Below are positions 1 to 9,619 of a stretch of 64,000 nucleotides of DNA, piece by piece. The DNA is taken from assembly GCF_004799645.1 (NCBI RefSeq), contig NZ_CP031305.1, positions 2,046,001-2,110,000 on the forward strand, in the 5' to 3' direction. Numbering within the stretch: position 1 is the stretch's first letter; each line of letters begins with the position of its first letter. The DNA comes from Natronorubrum bangense (GTDB lineage: Archaea; Halobacteriota; Halobacteria; Halobacteriales; Natrialbaceae). Below the pieces are notes generated by a model, which saw nothing but the letters and a program-made list of their open reading frames with translations, had not been told where the DNA came from and ran no database searches. Position numbers and translations under genes: made by a program.

Positions 1-750
1 ACCGACGACTGGCGACCCACCGGGCGGAACAACCTCGTTGCGATCGCGGGCGGTGGACTCTTTCTCGTCGCCGGCAACGGCCTGTTGTTCATCGGGCAGC
101 AGACCGTCCCCAGCGGCGTCGCCGCCATCTTGCAGGGGTTGGTTCCGATCATTACGGCCCTGTGGGCGATCCTGTTGCTCGGCGAGCGCCTTTCGGCGGT
201 CGGTGCCGTCGGCGCTGCGATCGGCTTTCTCGGCATCGGCCTCGTCGTCCAGCCGGATCCGGCCAACCTGCTTGCAGGTGACACCGTTGCACGACTGCTT
301 GTCATCGGCCAGGTCGTCAGCGTCGCCCTCGGCGGCGTGGTCGTCCAGCGGGCCGCACCGACGATTGAACGAGTCCCGCTCGTCGGCTGGTCGATGCTCG
401 TGGGGGGACTCGTCTTACACGCCGGCAGCCTGCTGCTCGGTGAGCTCCCCACCACCGACGCGGTCGCTCCGATGGCGCTCGTCATGCTGGTCTACCTCGG
501 CGTCTTCTCGACGGCGATTGCCTTTTTCATCTACTTCCGGATCCTCGAGCAACACGGCGCGTTCGAGGCGGCGCTCGTCGCCTACGTGGTCCCGATCGTC
601 GCGACGGTTGCAGGCGTGTTCCTGCTCGACGAGTCGATCGGTGCGCTGACGATCGCCGGCTTCGGGCTCGTCGCCCTCGGGTTCGTGTTGCTCAAACGGC
701 GCGCGATCGCCGAGGCAGTGGGGATCACGTCCAGCGTTAGCAGCCCCTGA
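1..750 (+). CDS. EamA/DMT-family membrane transporter, 5' truncated by window edge
   Basis: The reading frame is open from base 1, so the gene starts outside the window; about 249 codons remain. The protein is almost entirely hydrophobic, with roughly seven membrane segments separated by short loops, and repeats the small-residue-rich helices typical of the drug/metabolite transporter (EamA) superfamily, including the motif PSGVAAILQGLVPI after a short acidic loop. Such proteins usually have ten helices in two EamA halves and export amino acids or other metabolites; the substrate cannot be read here. It ends with a basic tail (LLKRRAIAEAVG), normal for the family. The next gene starts 124 bp downstream behind its own TATA-like stretch, so co-transcription is not implied. 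Confidence 0.85.
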   Translation, partial: TDDWRPTGRNNLVAIAGGGLFLVAGNGLLFIGQQTVPSGVAAILQGLVPIITALWAILLLGERLSAVGAVGAAIGFLGIGLVVQPDPANLLAGDTVARLLVIGQVVSVALGGVVVQRAAPTIERVPLVGWSMLVGGLVLHAGSLLLGELPTTDAVAPMALVMLVYLGVFSTAIAFFIYFRILEQHGAFEAALVAYVVPIVATVAGVFLLDESIGALTIAGFGLVALGFVLLKRRAIAEAVGITSSVSSP

Positions 751-874
751 AACCGTCGTGGCCGCCATCTCGGCGGGATTGCCCCGCGATACGGTTTCGC
801 ATCTGTCGCCGTCGAAAGGGAGAAAACACTTATAGTACTGTTGACAACCCTGGGCCACTTCGATTTCAGCCCCC

Positions 875-2359
875 ATGACAGGCCCTCCCACTGATCGAAC
901 ACCGACCCAGCGGCGACGCTCGAGAGGGTTCGAGTCGTTCCGAGCGGCCCTCGAGTCGCGTCTCGGCATCGACCAGCGAGCCCTCGGTGCGTTCCGGATC
1001 GCACTTGGCGTGCTCTTGCTCGCCGATCTCGCACTCCTCCGGTTGCCGGGGCTGGACACGTTCTACACCGACGCGGGCGTCTTTCCGCGGTCGACGCTTC
1101 TGGAGGCGTATCCGATGGTCGGACGGGTATCGATCCACGCGTTGTCCGGGGCGGCATGGTTCCAGGCGGTGTTGTTCGCGCTCGCCGGTGGATTCGCACT
1201 CCTCCTGCTCGTTGGCTATCGAACCCGCCTCGCGGCGCTTGGCTCACTCGTCCTCTTCGCGTCGCTGCACGCCCGAAATCCACATCTGGTTAACGGCGGT
1301 GACACGATCCTGCTTAGCTTCCTGCTCTTTGGTCTGTTCCTCCCGCTCGAGGCCCGGTGGTCGCTCGAGGCCCGTCGCCAGCCCGACCCTCACGGTCGTC
1401 GCGTGTGCTCGATCGCAACGGCGGCGATCCTGATCCACTTCGTGGCCATCTACGTGACGAACGCGGTGCTCAAGTTTCAGAGCGGGCCGTGGATGAACGG
1501 CACGGCGGTCCAGCAGATCTTTCAGTTGAATCAGTATCTCACGCTGCTCGGACCGGCGCTGTCGGCGTACCCGACGGTGCTCGCCGCGACCAACTGGCTC
1601 TGGACGGCCGTGTTGACCGCCGGCGCGTTGTTGCTCGTCGCCACCGGATGGCGTCGCATCGCGCTCGTGGCGGCGTTCGTCGCGACACACCTCGGGATGG
1701 CGGCGACGATGCGGCTGGGTGTGTTCCCGTTCATCATGACCGCCGGCCTACTGTTGTTCCTCCCGCCGGGCGTCTGGGATCGGCTCGAGCGGCTCCTCGT
1801 TGCGTTCGACCTCGAAAACCGGCTCGGCGCTCGCTCGGCGGGAGACGGTGACGACGCGCCCGCGAACACGGTGGAAGACGACGCGCCGTCTCGCCCCGGG
1901 CGCGGTCGTCGACTCGTTGTCTCCGGGCTCGTCGCATGTCTGCTGCTCTCGAGTCTGCTCTGGCAGGCAGCCGGGATCGGCGTCGTCGACACGCCAGCAG
2001 TGGAGGGTGAACTCGACGAGGCGGGCTGGACGTTTTTCGCACCGACCCCACCATCGGCGCACAGCTGGTACGCCATCGAGGGGACCCTCGAGTCCGGCGA
2101 GACGGTCGACATCGCCAACGCACACCACGACCGGCCGCCGACTGCCGCGGAAACGTATCCGAGCACGCTCTGGAAACGCTACGGGATGGAGCTGCGCTAC
2201 GCCGACCAGACGCAGTACGAATCGGCGGCCGCATCCCTCTGTGAACGGACGGACCGCGAGGTCGACTCGCTGACTATTTCGCTTGTCGAACAGCCCGTCG
2301 ATCCTGATGGCCCGGTCGGCGAGCCGACAGTCTACGAGCGACTCGAGTACGACTGTTGA
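875..2359 (+). CDS. HTTM-domain membrane protein (vitamin K-dependent carboxylase-like)
   Basis: The 494-residue protein begins with a basic, Arg-rich stretch, followed by the segment [19 protein letters not shown], which matches the start of the HTTM (horizontally transferred transmembrane) domain shared with vitamin K-dependent gamma-carboxylase. About eight membrane helices run to near residue 310, with the conserved loop [13 protein letters not shown] inside. A soluble, acidic C-terminal part follows after a last helix near residue 350. The archaeal function is unknown; carboxylase activity should not be assumed. The start is the ATG at 875. A TATA-like stretch (acttatagt) lies about 45 bp upstream, so a short leader is likely. 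leuB follows after 50 bp on the same strand. Confidence 0.85.
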   Translation: MTGPPTDRTPTQRRRSRGFESFRAALESRLGIDQRALGAFRIALGVLLLADLALLRLPGLDTFYTDAGVFPRSTLLEAYPMVGRVSIHALSGAAWFQAVLFALAGGFALLLLVGYRTRLAALGSLVLFASLHARNPHLVNGGDTILLSFLLFGLFLPLEARWSLEARRQPDPHGRRVCSIATAAILIHFVAIYVTNAVLKFQSGPWMNGTAVQQIFQLNQYLTLLGPALSAYPTVLAATNWLWTAVLTAGALLLVATGWRRIALVAAFVATHLGMAATMRLGVFPFIMTAGLLLFLPPGVWDRLERLLVAFDLENRLGARSAGDGDDAPANTVEDDAPSRPGRGRRLVVSGLVACLLLSSLLWQAAGIGVVDTPAVEGELDEAGWTFFAPTPPSAHSWYAIEGTLESGETVDIANAHHDRPPTAAETYPSTLWKRYGMELRYADQTQYESAAASLCERTDREVDSLTISLVEQPVDPDGPVGEPTVYERLEYDC

Positions 2360-2409
2360 GCGTCGCCCGTATCGATACCCTCTTTTCTCACCCACAGAGA
2401 GATGCAGAC

Positions 2410-3390
2410 ATGACTCACGAAATCGCCGTCATCCCTGGCGACGGAATCGGACAGGAAGTCACACCAGCCGCGATCGAGGTCCTCGAGGCGCTCGACATCG
2501 ACTTCGAGTTCGTCGAAGCCGACGCTGGCGACGCGGTCAAAGAAGCAACCGGCGAGGCGCTGCCCGAGGAGACCTACGAGCTGGCGGCCTCGGCCGACGC
2601 GACGCTGTTCGGTGCGGCCGGCGAGACGGCGGCCGACGTCATTCTGCCGCTCCGAGATGCAGTCGGCTCGTTCGTCAACATCCGCCCCGCGAAGGCGTAT
2701 CCCGGCATCGACGCCGTCCGTCCCGAGACGGATCTGGTCTTCCTGCGAGAGAACACGGAAGGCGTCTACTCGGGCCACGAAGACCGCCTGACCGACGACG
2801 TCTCTACGCTGACCCGCGTCGTCACCGAGTCCGCATCGAGAGAGCTCGCCGAGTTCGCCTGTGACTACGTCGACACCGACGACCACGACGGCTTCACGAT
2901 CGTCCACAAGGCAAACGTCATGCGCGAGACCGACGGCCTGTTCCGCGACACCGTCGCCGAGGTCGCCGACGAACACGGCGTCGAAACCGACGAAGTGCTG
3001 ATGGACGCCTTCGCGACGCACGTCTGTCTCGACCCCGAGCAGTTCGACGTCGTCGTCTGTCCGAATCTCGCGGGCGACGTCCTCTCGGACCTCGCAGCCG
3101 GTCTCGTCGGCGGGCTCGGCCTCCTGCCAAGCGCCAACGTCGGCACCGAGCGCGCGCTGTTCGAACCCGTCCACGGCACCGCACCCGACATCGCTGGTGA
3201 AGGCGTCGCGAACCCGGCTGCGGCGATCATCTCCGCCGCGATGATGGTCGAATACCTCGGCTACGAGGAGGAGGCAGCGGCCATCAACGACGCCGTCGAG
3301 GCCACGCTCGAGGAAGGCCCACGAACGGCGGATCTGGGCGGCGACGCCTCGACGGACGACGTGACGGACGCAATCGTCGACCGACTGTAA
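2410..3390 (+). CDS. leuB: 3-isopropylmalate dehydrogenase
   Basis: The 326-residue protein belongs to the isocitrate/isopropylmalate dehydrogenase family. Visible signatures are [13 protein letters not shown] at the N-terminus, the substrate loop ENTEGVYSG, the metal-binding DVLSDL and the NAD-binding [12 protein letters not shown], followed by [13 protein letters not shown]. The enzyme oxidatively decarboxylates 3-isopropylmalate in leucine synthesis in the cytoplasm. The ATG at 2410 is preferred because it gives the standard [12 protein letters not shown] start; the frame is open further upstream but without homology. The other leu genes (leuA, leuC, leuD) are not next to it; the neighbours are an HTTM protein and a hydrolase. 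Homoisocitrate dehydrogenase is a possible alternative within the family. Confidence 0.92.
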   Translation: MTHEIAVIPGDGIGQEVTPAAIEVLEALDIDFEFVEADAGDAVKEATGEALPEETYELAASADATLFGAAGETAADVILPLRDAVGSFVNIRPAKAYPGIDAVRPETDLVFLRENTEGVYSGHEDRLTDDVSTLTRVVTESASRELAEFACDYVDTDDHDGFTIVHKANVMRETDGLFRDTVAEVADEHGVETDEVLMDAFATHVCLDPEQFDVVVCPNLAGDVLSDLAAGLVGGLGLLPSANVGTERALFEPVHGTAPDIAGEGVANPAAAIISAAMMVEYLGYEEEAAAINDAVEATLEEGPRTADLGGDASTDDVTDAIVDRL

Positions 3391-3499
3391 CGCAGCGTCG
3401 CCACGTTCTGATCGTCGCCGCAGTCGTTTTCGAACGGTCCTGCTGTTTTGACCGTCAGCCGGCTTACAGTTATAACGGGCCACGTGGTAGCGCCTGCCC

Positions 3500-4585
3500 A
3501 TGACTCGAGACGACACCCTCGCCGGCGTCAGCTCACGTATCGTCGACACCGACAGACTCGAGACACATGTCCTCGAGTCGGGTGGCCAAAGCGAGTCGGC
3601 CGAAACAGATGGCACCGTCGTACTCCTCCATGGCAACGTCTCCTCCTCGCGGTTTTTCGAGGATCTCATGGCCAATCTGCCAGCCCGGTACCAGGCGATT
3701 GTGCCCGACTTGCGAGGGTACGGCGATTCGGAGCGAAAGCCAGTCGATGCGACGAACGGGCTCGGCGATTTCGCGGGCGATCTTCAGGCGCTGCTCGCCG
3801 ACCTCGAACTCGAGGAGCCACTGACGCTCGTTGGCTGGTCGAACGGCGGCGGGGTCGCGATGCGGTATACGATCGATAATCCCGACGCGGTCGACTCGCT
3901 CGTCCTCATCAACCCGCTCTCGCCGTACGGCTTCGGCGGGACGAAAGACCTCGAGGGAACGCCCTGTTTCGACGACTACGCTGGCTCCGGCGGCGGCCTC
4001 GGCAACGACGAGTTCGTCGCCGGCCTCGCAGACCGCGACCGCAGCGAGGGTGGGGAGTCGTCTCCGCGGAAAATACTGCGGACGTTCTACGTTAATCCGA
4101 CCCACAATTTCGACCCGGAGCGAGAGGAATCGTATCTGACCGGCATGCTCGATACGGCCACTGGCGACGAGCACTACCCGGGTGATGCGACACCGAGCGA
4201 GAACTGGCCTGGCGTTGCACCGGGCGAGCACGGCGTCAACAACGCCATCTCGCCGAAGTACTGCTCGCTCGAGGCGATCACCGAGATCGACCCCGACCAG
4301 AAACCACCCATCACCTGGATCCGCGGCGCGTCAGATCAGATCGTCTCCAACGAGTCGCTGTTCGACGCCGGCACGCTCGGAAAGATGGGTGCGATGCCGG
4401 ACTGGCCCGGGACGGACGTCTTCCCGCCCCAGCCGATGGTCGGCCAGACTCGGGCTGTCCTCGAGTCGTACGCTGACGCCGGCGGTGAGTTCGAGGAGAT
4501 CGTCTTCGCAAACACCGGCCACACGCCACATATCGAGGTGCCCGGCGAGTTTCTGGACCGACTCGAGCGCGTCCTCGAGGAGTGA
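3500..4585 (+). CDS. alpha/beta-fold hydrolase
   Basis: The 361-residue protein has the alpha/beta-hydrolase plan: an oxyanion-hole HGN at about residues 44-46, the strand motif VPDLRGYGDS, a nucleophile elbow GWSNG with Ser114, and a catalytic histidine in NTGHTPHIE (about His341). A long inserted cap region (about residues 140-270) lies between the elbow and the histidine; it is richer in Gly and acidic residues than the core and may set substrate choice. No signal peptide is seen, so it is probably cytoplasmic. An esterase, haloperoxidase-like or C-C hydrolase role is possible; the substrate is unknown. It is convergent with the deacetylase-like lipoprotein that ends at 4682. Confidence 0.85.
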   Translation: MTRDDTLAGVSSRIVDTDRLETHVLESGGQSESAETDGTVVLLHGNVSSSRFFEDLMANLPARYQAIVPDLRGYGDSERKPVDATNGLGDFAGDLQALLADLELEEPLTLVGWSNGGGVAMRYTIDNPDAVDSLVLINPLSPYGFGGTKDLEGTPCFDDYAGSGGGLGNDEFVAGLADRDRSEGGESSPRKILRTFYVNPTHNFDPEREESYLTGMLDTATGDEHYPGDATPSENWPGVAPGEHGVNNAISPKYCSLEAITEIDPDQKPPITWIRGASDQIVSNESLFDAGTLGKMGAMPDWPGTDVFPPQPMVGQTRAVLESYADAGGEFEEIVFANTGHTPHIEVPGEFLDRLERVLEE

Positions 4586-4681
4586 CGAGGACTCGGCGTC
4601 GCAGACGGGTTCCTGACTGTCGACTGCAGTGCAGCCGCAACTATCCCGCGGTTGTCCCGAAAATCGGGATCGAAGCCGGTC

Positions 4682-6592
4682 TCAGGCCTCGGTGACCTCG
4701 AGCGACCAGTCGCCGTCGGCTTCGATATTGAGCCAGACGGTCCCGCCCGCGCGGTACGACCGCGAGTTGTCGACCGCGCCGGTCTGGTTGACGATCGATT
4801 CGCTGCTCCCGTCGGCACCGTAGCCGTCGACGACAAACGCACCGTCGCCGTCGTGGGTGAGTTCGAGTCTGAGATCGCCGTCGGACCAGATCGGGCCGAC
4901 GTAGCCCGATCCAGTGCCAGTGACGTCTACCGGTGGCTCGTCGAGGTCGGTTGCGTGAATCGCTGGCTGGAAGAGATCGATCGACCATGGCCCGTCCGCG
5001 GCGACCTCGAGTCGATACGTTCCGCTTTCGACTGCGGCGATCGACTCGCCAGCGGTGATCCCGGAGGTGGTCACCAGCGAGTCGTCGCGACCGTTGCCCG
5101 TCGCGATCAGGTCAACGCTGAACTCGCCGTCGCTGTTGTGGGAGAAACTCGCGCTGAGAACGCCGTCGTCGAGGTTGATCGTCAGCGACTCGGACGATTC
5201 CGATCCCTCGAACGCGTAGGATTGGCCTGCCTCGAGAATCGTCCCCTCTGGCCGACCGTCGCTGAACGTCTCGTCACCGTCGTCGTCGCTTTCGAACGTG
5301 CCGTCGACGAGATCCGACGGTGTGATGACATCGAGCCCGCGGTGCTCGAGATGATTGAGCAGGTGTTCGAAATCGTCGAGCGACATCCGGTTCTCGTCCG
5401 GGCCCACGTCCTCCTCGTCGACGATCCGTGGAATTCGCAGGACGGTGAGCAGCTGATACTGATCAGCGAGATTGATGTGGCGACGCACGCCGTTGTGAAG
5501 CGCAGGTCCCCAAATCAGCGGAATCGTGTCCATCCCGGTCGGTGGTACGCCGGACGTACAGGAGCCAAAGAGGAACGCCGAGTCGTGGACATCTCTGATG
5601 AGTTCGTTGGTCGTCGCGTCCATCCGATCCTCGGGGATGAACAGGTGGCGTGCGCCGTCTTCGAAGCCGTGGTCCTCGAGTGCGTCCCGATTCGTCTCGA
5701 GGACATCTCGTTGCCGGCTTTCGGGCATCTCCGGCAGGGCCATCGAGACTCGAGGATACGAGCAGATGTCCCAGCCACGATCCTGCAGCTCGTTGAGTTG
5801 GGTCTGTCCCATCCGGCCCTGGTCGCCGATTCGGTCGGGGCTGATGGCGGCTGCCGCCGTCCAGCCGCGTTCTTCGAGCATCTCCGCGGCGATGTCGTAA
5901 TGGGAGTCGTGGCCGCCGTAAAACGCCAGGATCGCTTTGCCGTTGTCGGCTCCCTTGGTCCGGCGGAGATCGTCGACGAGCAGTCTGGTGGTCTCGTCTT
6001 CCGGCCCCACTGCGACGATGTTGATACGGGTCACGTTCGACAGGTCCGGCTCGCCTTCCGGTTTGTGCTCGTAGCCACAGTCGAGGCGGAACCAGCCGTC
6101 GAACTCGTCAGGGATCGTTCGGACGGTGTTGAGCCGTGCGTCTCGGTCCGGCGCGAGGAATTCGACGACGATCCGGTCTGTGGCTTCTGGCTTGACCGCG
6201 AGTGACGTATCCCACTCGCGGAGGTCGAGCCCGTCGGGGAAGCGGAGGTTGATACTGGCTTCGCGGTCCTCGCTCTCGATGACGGCTGCCTGCGTGCCGA
6301 CCCGCGCTTCGTCTGGCGCAGCTGAGAGTTCGGTTTCCCAGGCGTTCCACTCCTCGAGGGTTTCGAAGTCGGAAAGCGACTCGCCCTCGTCGATCGCAGG
6401 CCAGCGACTCTGGCCGCTTGCACCTCCAGCGCCGCTCCCATCGTCATCGTCCTGCGAGGTGACTCCATCCGTCACGGAGTCCGCCTCCGGGAGCATATCC
6501 GTACAGCCTGCCAGCGCAGCTGACGTCACTCCGGCCGTGGTCAACAGCCACCGTCGAGAGCGTCCATCGCTCGAGTTGCGTTCGTTGTTCAT
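4682..6592 (-). CDS. Tat-exported lipoprotein with polysaccharide-deacetylase-like domain
   Basis: The 636-residue product starts with a twin-arginine signal (RSRRWLLTTAG) and a lipobox ending AALAGC, so it should be folded in the cytoplasm, exported by Tat and lipid-anchored. After a Ser/Asp-rich spacer comes a beta-rich domain (about residues 65-210), then a segment with AILAFYGGHDSHYDIA and GWDICSYPRVSM that resembles the NodB/polysaccharide-deacetylase barrel used on surface glycans. The C-terminal third (about 450-636) is beta-rich, with tandem domains carrying GTILEAGQSYAFEGS and a second, shorter copy near the end. The catalytic Asp-His-His triad of NodB enzymes is not clearly complete, so it may bind or modify glycans in another way. 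The start is the ATG at 6592. Confidence 0.75.
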   Translation of the reverse strand: MNNERNSSDGRSRRWLLTTAGVTSAALAGCTDMLPEADSVTDGVTSQDDDDGSGAGGASGQSRWPAIDEGESLSDFETLEEWNAWETELSAAPDEARVGTQAAVIESEDREASINLRFPDGLDLREWDTSLAVKPEATDRIVVEFLAPDRDARLNTVRTIPDEFDGWFRLDCGYEHKPEGEPDLSNVTRINIVAVGPEDETTRLLVDDLRRTKGADNGKAILAFYGGHDSHYDIAAEMLEERGWTAAAAISPDRIGDQGRMGQTQLNELQDRGWDICSYPRVSMALPEMPESRQRDVLETNRDALEDHGFEDGARHLFIPEDRMDATTNELIRDVHDSAFLFGSCTSGVPPTGMDTIPLIWGPALHNGVRRHINLADQYQLLTVLRIPRIVDEEDVGPDENRMSLDDFEHLLNHLEHRGLDVITPSDLVDGTFESDDDGDETFSDGRPEGTILEAGQSYAFEGSESSESLTINLDDGVLSASFSHNSDGEFSVDLIATGNGRDDSLVTTSGITAGESIAAVESGTYRLEVAADGPWSIDLFQPAIHATDLDEPPVDVTGTGSGYVGPIWSDGDLRLELTHDGDGAFVVDGYGADGSSESIVNQTGAVDNSRSYRAGGTVWLNIEADGDWSLEVTEA

Positions 6593-6844
6593 CTGTTGTT
6601 ACCAGAGTCGTACCAGCCGGTGTACTTGTTAATAGAGCTGTTAAATGATTCCACGGGCACTCCTCCCTCAGTTCCGGTGTGCCCGCGACCGCCCGACAGG
6701 TGTCCCGGGCTATCGGAATCGCAGACCGTACCAACGCCGGTCGAAGCCGGATTCGGCTCCGTCTGAGGCCGTTTACCGACTTGTTAAGAACCGTTTCAGG
6801 CCGTCTCAAGTGGTTTCAGACGATGGCCGACTCCGTTTGGTTCC

Positions 6845-6899
6845 ACACTGATCGTACAGCCATTGTGCGGTGGGGTGTGCAGTGACGGCCAGTGGCTAC
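6845..6899. repeat. 55-bp dispersed repeat, copy A
   Basis: This stretch matches 17683-17737 without gaps at about 43 of 55 positions by hand alignment; the best-kept parts are TGTGCAGTGAC and CAGTGGCTAC. It lies just beyond the dphB stop codon, in the 317-bp gap 6593-6909. I see no other gene or clear signal in that gap apart from the promoter region of the lipoprotein gene. Confidence 0.6.
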
Positions 6900-6909
6900 G
6901 ACAATCCGC

Positions 6910-7722
6910 TTACACGATGTCGAGGTCGTCGCGATCGACACCGGCGAGTTCGACCAGCGCATCTGCCTCGAGCAGGTGACAGTCCCCAGGAACGACGAGC
7001 AGATGCAGCGGGTCGCCGAACTCGCGCTCGGCAAGGGCGGCCATCGTGTCGGCTTCGACGAGTGGGTCCGGGCTGCCTGCGCGGGCGACGACGACGCCGA
7101 CGAGGTCGGGGTACTCCTCGGCGAGCAGTGCCGCACCCACGTCGGCGGTCATGTACTCCTCGACCGTCTCGTCGCCCTCGAGACGGTTCGTCGCGGCTTC
7201 GTTGTCGACTTTGATGTCGAGATAGACGCCGGTGTGCAGGCCGTCTTCGCGGTTGTCGTCGATCGTTCTCGTTACGCTCGCCGGAAGTCCGTCAGCGCCG
7301 TGCGCATAGGGGAACGGCAGCGTCGTCGCCTTTCCGAAGCGATAGTTCTGGAGGCCGGTCAGCGCGCTCGTGGCCGTCTGGGCCGTCACGCCGTGGATCA
7401 CCCGCGTCTCGATACCCCGGTCGTGAGCGCGCAAGCGAAGGTCGACATGGGTCGTCGAGATCATCGTATCGCCCGCGGTGAGGAAGGCGACGTCCTCGTC
7501 TTCGGCGGCGGCGAGGATGTCGTCGGGGTGTTGTTCGACGCCTGCGCGGTCGCGAACCTCGATGTCGACGCCGTGGTGGGACTCGAGATCGTCGACGGTC
7601 GTGCCGATCAGTTTGCTGGTGTAGAACTCGGCGTAGGCGCGATCGGCGTTGCGAAGCGCCTCCTGGCCCTCGACGGTGATCGATCGTTCGTCGTAGAGTC
7701 CGAGACCGATGAAGGTGAGCAT
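6910..7722 (-). CDS. dphB: diphthine synthase
   Basis: The 270-residue protein starts MLTFIGLGLYDERSIT, the standard opening of archaeal diphthine synthase, and carries the tetrapyrrole-methylase-type SAM-binding pieces LTAGDTMISTTH and VIHGVTAQTATSAL. The enzyme methylates the amino-carboxypropyl group on the target histidine of translation elongation factor 2, the second step of diphthamide synthesis, in the cytoplasm. Length and start agree with the family. It is followed, on the same strand, by a long gap and the lipoprotein gene, and preceded by the metal ABC importer, so it probably forms its own unit. Confidence 0.93.
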   Translation of the reverse strand: MLTFIGLGLYDERSITVEGQEALRNADRAYAEFYTSKLIGTTVDDLESHHGVDIEVRDRAGVEQHPDDILAAAEDEDVAFLTAGDTMISTTHVDLRLRAHDRGIETRVIHGVTAQTATSALTGLQNYRFGKATTLPFPYAHGADGLPASVTRTIDDNREDGLHTGVYLDIKVDNEAATNRLEGDETVEEYMTADVGAALLAEEYPDLVGVVVARAGSPDPLVEADTMAALAEREFGDPLHLLVVPGDCHLLEADALVELAGVDRDDLDIV

Positions 7723-7745
7723 GACGGGCCTAGCGCCAGCGCGTG

Positions 7746-8552
7746 CTATAACGTTTCGAGTTGGGGCTCCGCCCCGGCCTCCGTCCGATCCGAAGCGCCC
7801 TCCGGAACGATAAATCGCCGTCCCTCGTGGTGAAACACCGAGACGTCGACTCCGTAGACGGTTCGGATCGTCTCCGGGGTCAGTACCGTCGGTGGGCCGA
7901 CGACGTGGATCTCGCCGTCGTGAAGCAACGCGATACGATCACAGTATCGTGAGGCGAGATTGAGGTCGTGTAAGGCCGCGACGACCGCCACGTCTCGCTG
8001 TCGAACGTGCGTGGTGACGAGTTCCATCACGTCGAGTTGATGTTTGAGGTCGAGTGCGCTTGTCGGCTCGTCCAGTACCATCACCGACGGATCGCCGACC
8101 AGCGCGCGCCCGAAACGCACCTTCTGCTGTTGACCGCCGCTGAGGTCGCCCAGCCGGCGGGTGGCGAACTGCTCGAGGTCGAGTCGTGCTAAGACCTCGG
8201 CAACCGCCTCGCGGTCGGCTGCACTCGGCGACCATCCCCCGTGCGGGCGTCGTCCCTGCAGGACCGTCTCGAAAACCGTCGCCGGGAACGCGCCGTCGTC
8301 GTGTTGGGGCACGTAGCTGGCGACTCGAGCGAGTTCCTGTGGACCGAACGCCTCGATGTCTCGCCCGTCAATCTCGATCCGCCCACCGTCGGGCTCGTGG
8401 ATCCGGTGAATGGATTTGAGCAAGGTACTCTTCCCCGAGCCGTTGGGGCCGAGCAGGCCGACGATCTCGCCCGCCTCGACCGTCAGATCGACGCCCTCGA
8501 GAACCGACACGTCGCCGTAGCTGAACGAGAGATCGGTGATCTCGAGTGTCAT
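7746..8552 (-). CDS. ABC transporter ATPase for iron-siderophore/cobalamin uptake
   Basis: The 268-residue ATPase shows Walker A GPNGSGKST (about residue 36), a Q-loop VPQHDD, the signature LSGGQQQKV and Walker B VMVLDEPTSALD followed by the switch His in AALHDLNLA. This is the FepC/BtuD type. The ATG at 8552 is chosen because it overlaps the permease stop by one base (TGATG), so the two are translationally coupled; the open frame upstream of it is only a shadow of the permease gene. It energizes the FecCD permease and, with the binding protein at 9597-10766, forms a complete importer. Confidence 0.93.
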   Translation of the reverse strand: MTLEITDLSFSYGDVSVLEGVDLTVEAGEIVGLLGPNGSGKSTLLKSIHRIHEPDGGRIEIDGRDIEAFGPQELARVASYVPQHDDGAFPATVFETVLQGRRPHGGWSPSAADREAVAEVLARLDLEQFATRRLGDLSGGQQQKVRFGRALVGDPSVMVLDEPTSALDLKHQLDVMELVTTHVRQRDVAVVAALHDLNLASRYCDRIALLHDGEIHVVGPPTVLTPETIRTVYGVDVSVFHHEGRRFIVPEGASDRTEAGAEPQLETL

Positions 8553-9619
8553 CACCAGTACTCCCTCCCTTTGACGGTCAGATACAAGAACAGCGGCGCA
8601 CCGAGAAACGAGGTGACGATCCCGACTGGCAAGACGACGGGCGAGATGATCGTCCGGGCGAACACATCGGCGGCGACGAGCAGTGCCGCCCCAACGACGG
8701 CGGATGCGGGGAGCAAGAATCGTTCGGTTCCGCCGATCGTCATCCGGACGAGATGGGGGGCGACGAGGCCGACGAAGCCGATGATGCCGACGAAGGAGAT
8801 CATCACCGCCGTCAGAAGCGAGGCGATGGCCATTCCACGGATGCGCAGCGACGAGACGTCGACGCCGAGGCTCTGTGCGGTTTCGGTTCCGGCGTCGAGG
8901 ACGTCGTAGTTCCAGCCGTTGCGGACGAAGTAGCCCAGCCCGAAGAGGAACACCACGAGCATGAGCCCGATCTCGTCCCAGCTCGCCCGGCTCACGTCGC
9001 CAAAGGTCCAGTAAACGATCTCGGCGACCTGCGCGTCGGTCGCGAAGTACTGGATCGTCGCCAGCCCGGCGCTGAACAGCGAGCCGATCGCGACACCCGT
9101 GAGAATCAGCGTTTCGGGGGTCGCCTCCCGGTAGGTGACCAACAGGAGGATCGCCACAGTCGCTGTCATCGCGCCGACAAACGCACCGATCGTCTGCATC
9201 GAGAGCATGACGATCCCGCCCTCGAGGCCGGCCGTGCCGACGGCGATCGTGATCGCCGCGCCGAAGGCTGCTGCATGCGAGATGCCGAGGGTGTAGGGCG
9301 CACCGAGTGGGTTCCGAAGCACCGACTGCATCGCCGCACCCGCGACCGCGAGGCCACCACCGGCGATCGTCGCTGCGAGCACACGCGGGATCCGAACGTG
9401 CCAGACCGCCAACTGCTGTGTCTCGGGGCCGCGCTGGGCGAGTGCAGTCACCACGTCTACGACTGGATAGGTGACGGAGCCGACCGCGACACCGGCGATC
9501 CATAGGACCGCGAGCAGCGCTGTCGTCCCGGCGAGAAAGGCGATCTTCCGGCGCGTCGCCTCGCAGTGGGCCTGAAAACTCGAGTGTGCAGCCGGCTCAG
9601 AAGAGCGGTCGGTAGACAT
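8552..9619 (-). CDS. FecCD-family ABC permease (iron-siderophore/cobalamin)
   Basis: The roughly 355-residue protein has the FecCD/BtuC pattern: about nine to ten helices, the conserved WHVRIPRVLAATIAGGGLA, QSVLRNPLGAPYTLGIS, and GFVGLVAPHLVRM near the C-terminus, the motif that contacts the ATPase. The ATG at 9619 (MSTDRSS) is preferred; an ATG at 9634 is also in frame. Either start overlaps the end of the binding-protein gene (9597), so the three genes form one tightly packed operon reading leftward: binding protein, permease, ATPase. Substrate is a chelated metal such as ferric siderophore, or cobalamin; the sequence does not decide. Confidence 0.92.
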   Translation of the reverse strand: MSTDRSSEPAAHSSFQAHCEATRRKIAFLAGTTALLAVLWIAGVAVGSVTYPVVDVVTALAQRGPETQQLAVWHVRIPRVLAATIAGGGLAVAGAAMQSVLRNPLGAPYTLGISHAAAFGAAITIAVGTAGLEGGIVMLSMQTIGAFVGAMTATVAILLLVTYREATPETLILTGVAIGSLFSAGLATIQYFATDAQVAEIVYWTFGDVSRASWDEIGLMLVVFLFGLGYFVRNGWNYDVLDAGTETAQSLGVDVSSLRIRGMAIASLLTAVMISFVGIIGFVGLVAPHLVRMTIGGTERFLLPASAVVGAALLVAADVFARTIISPVVLPVGIVTSFLGAPLFLYLTVKGREYW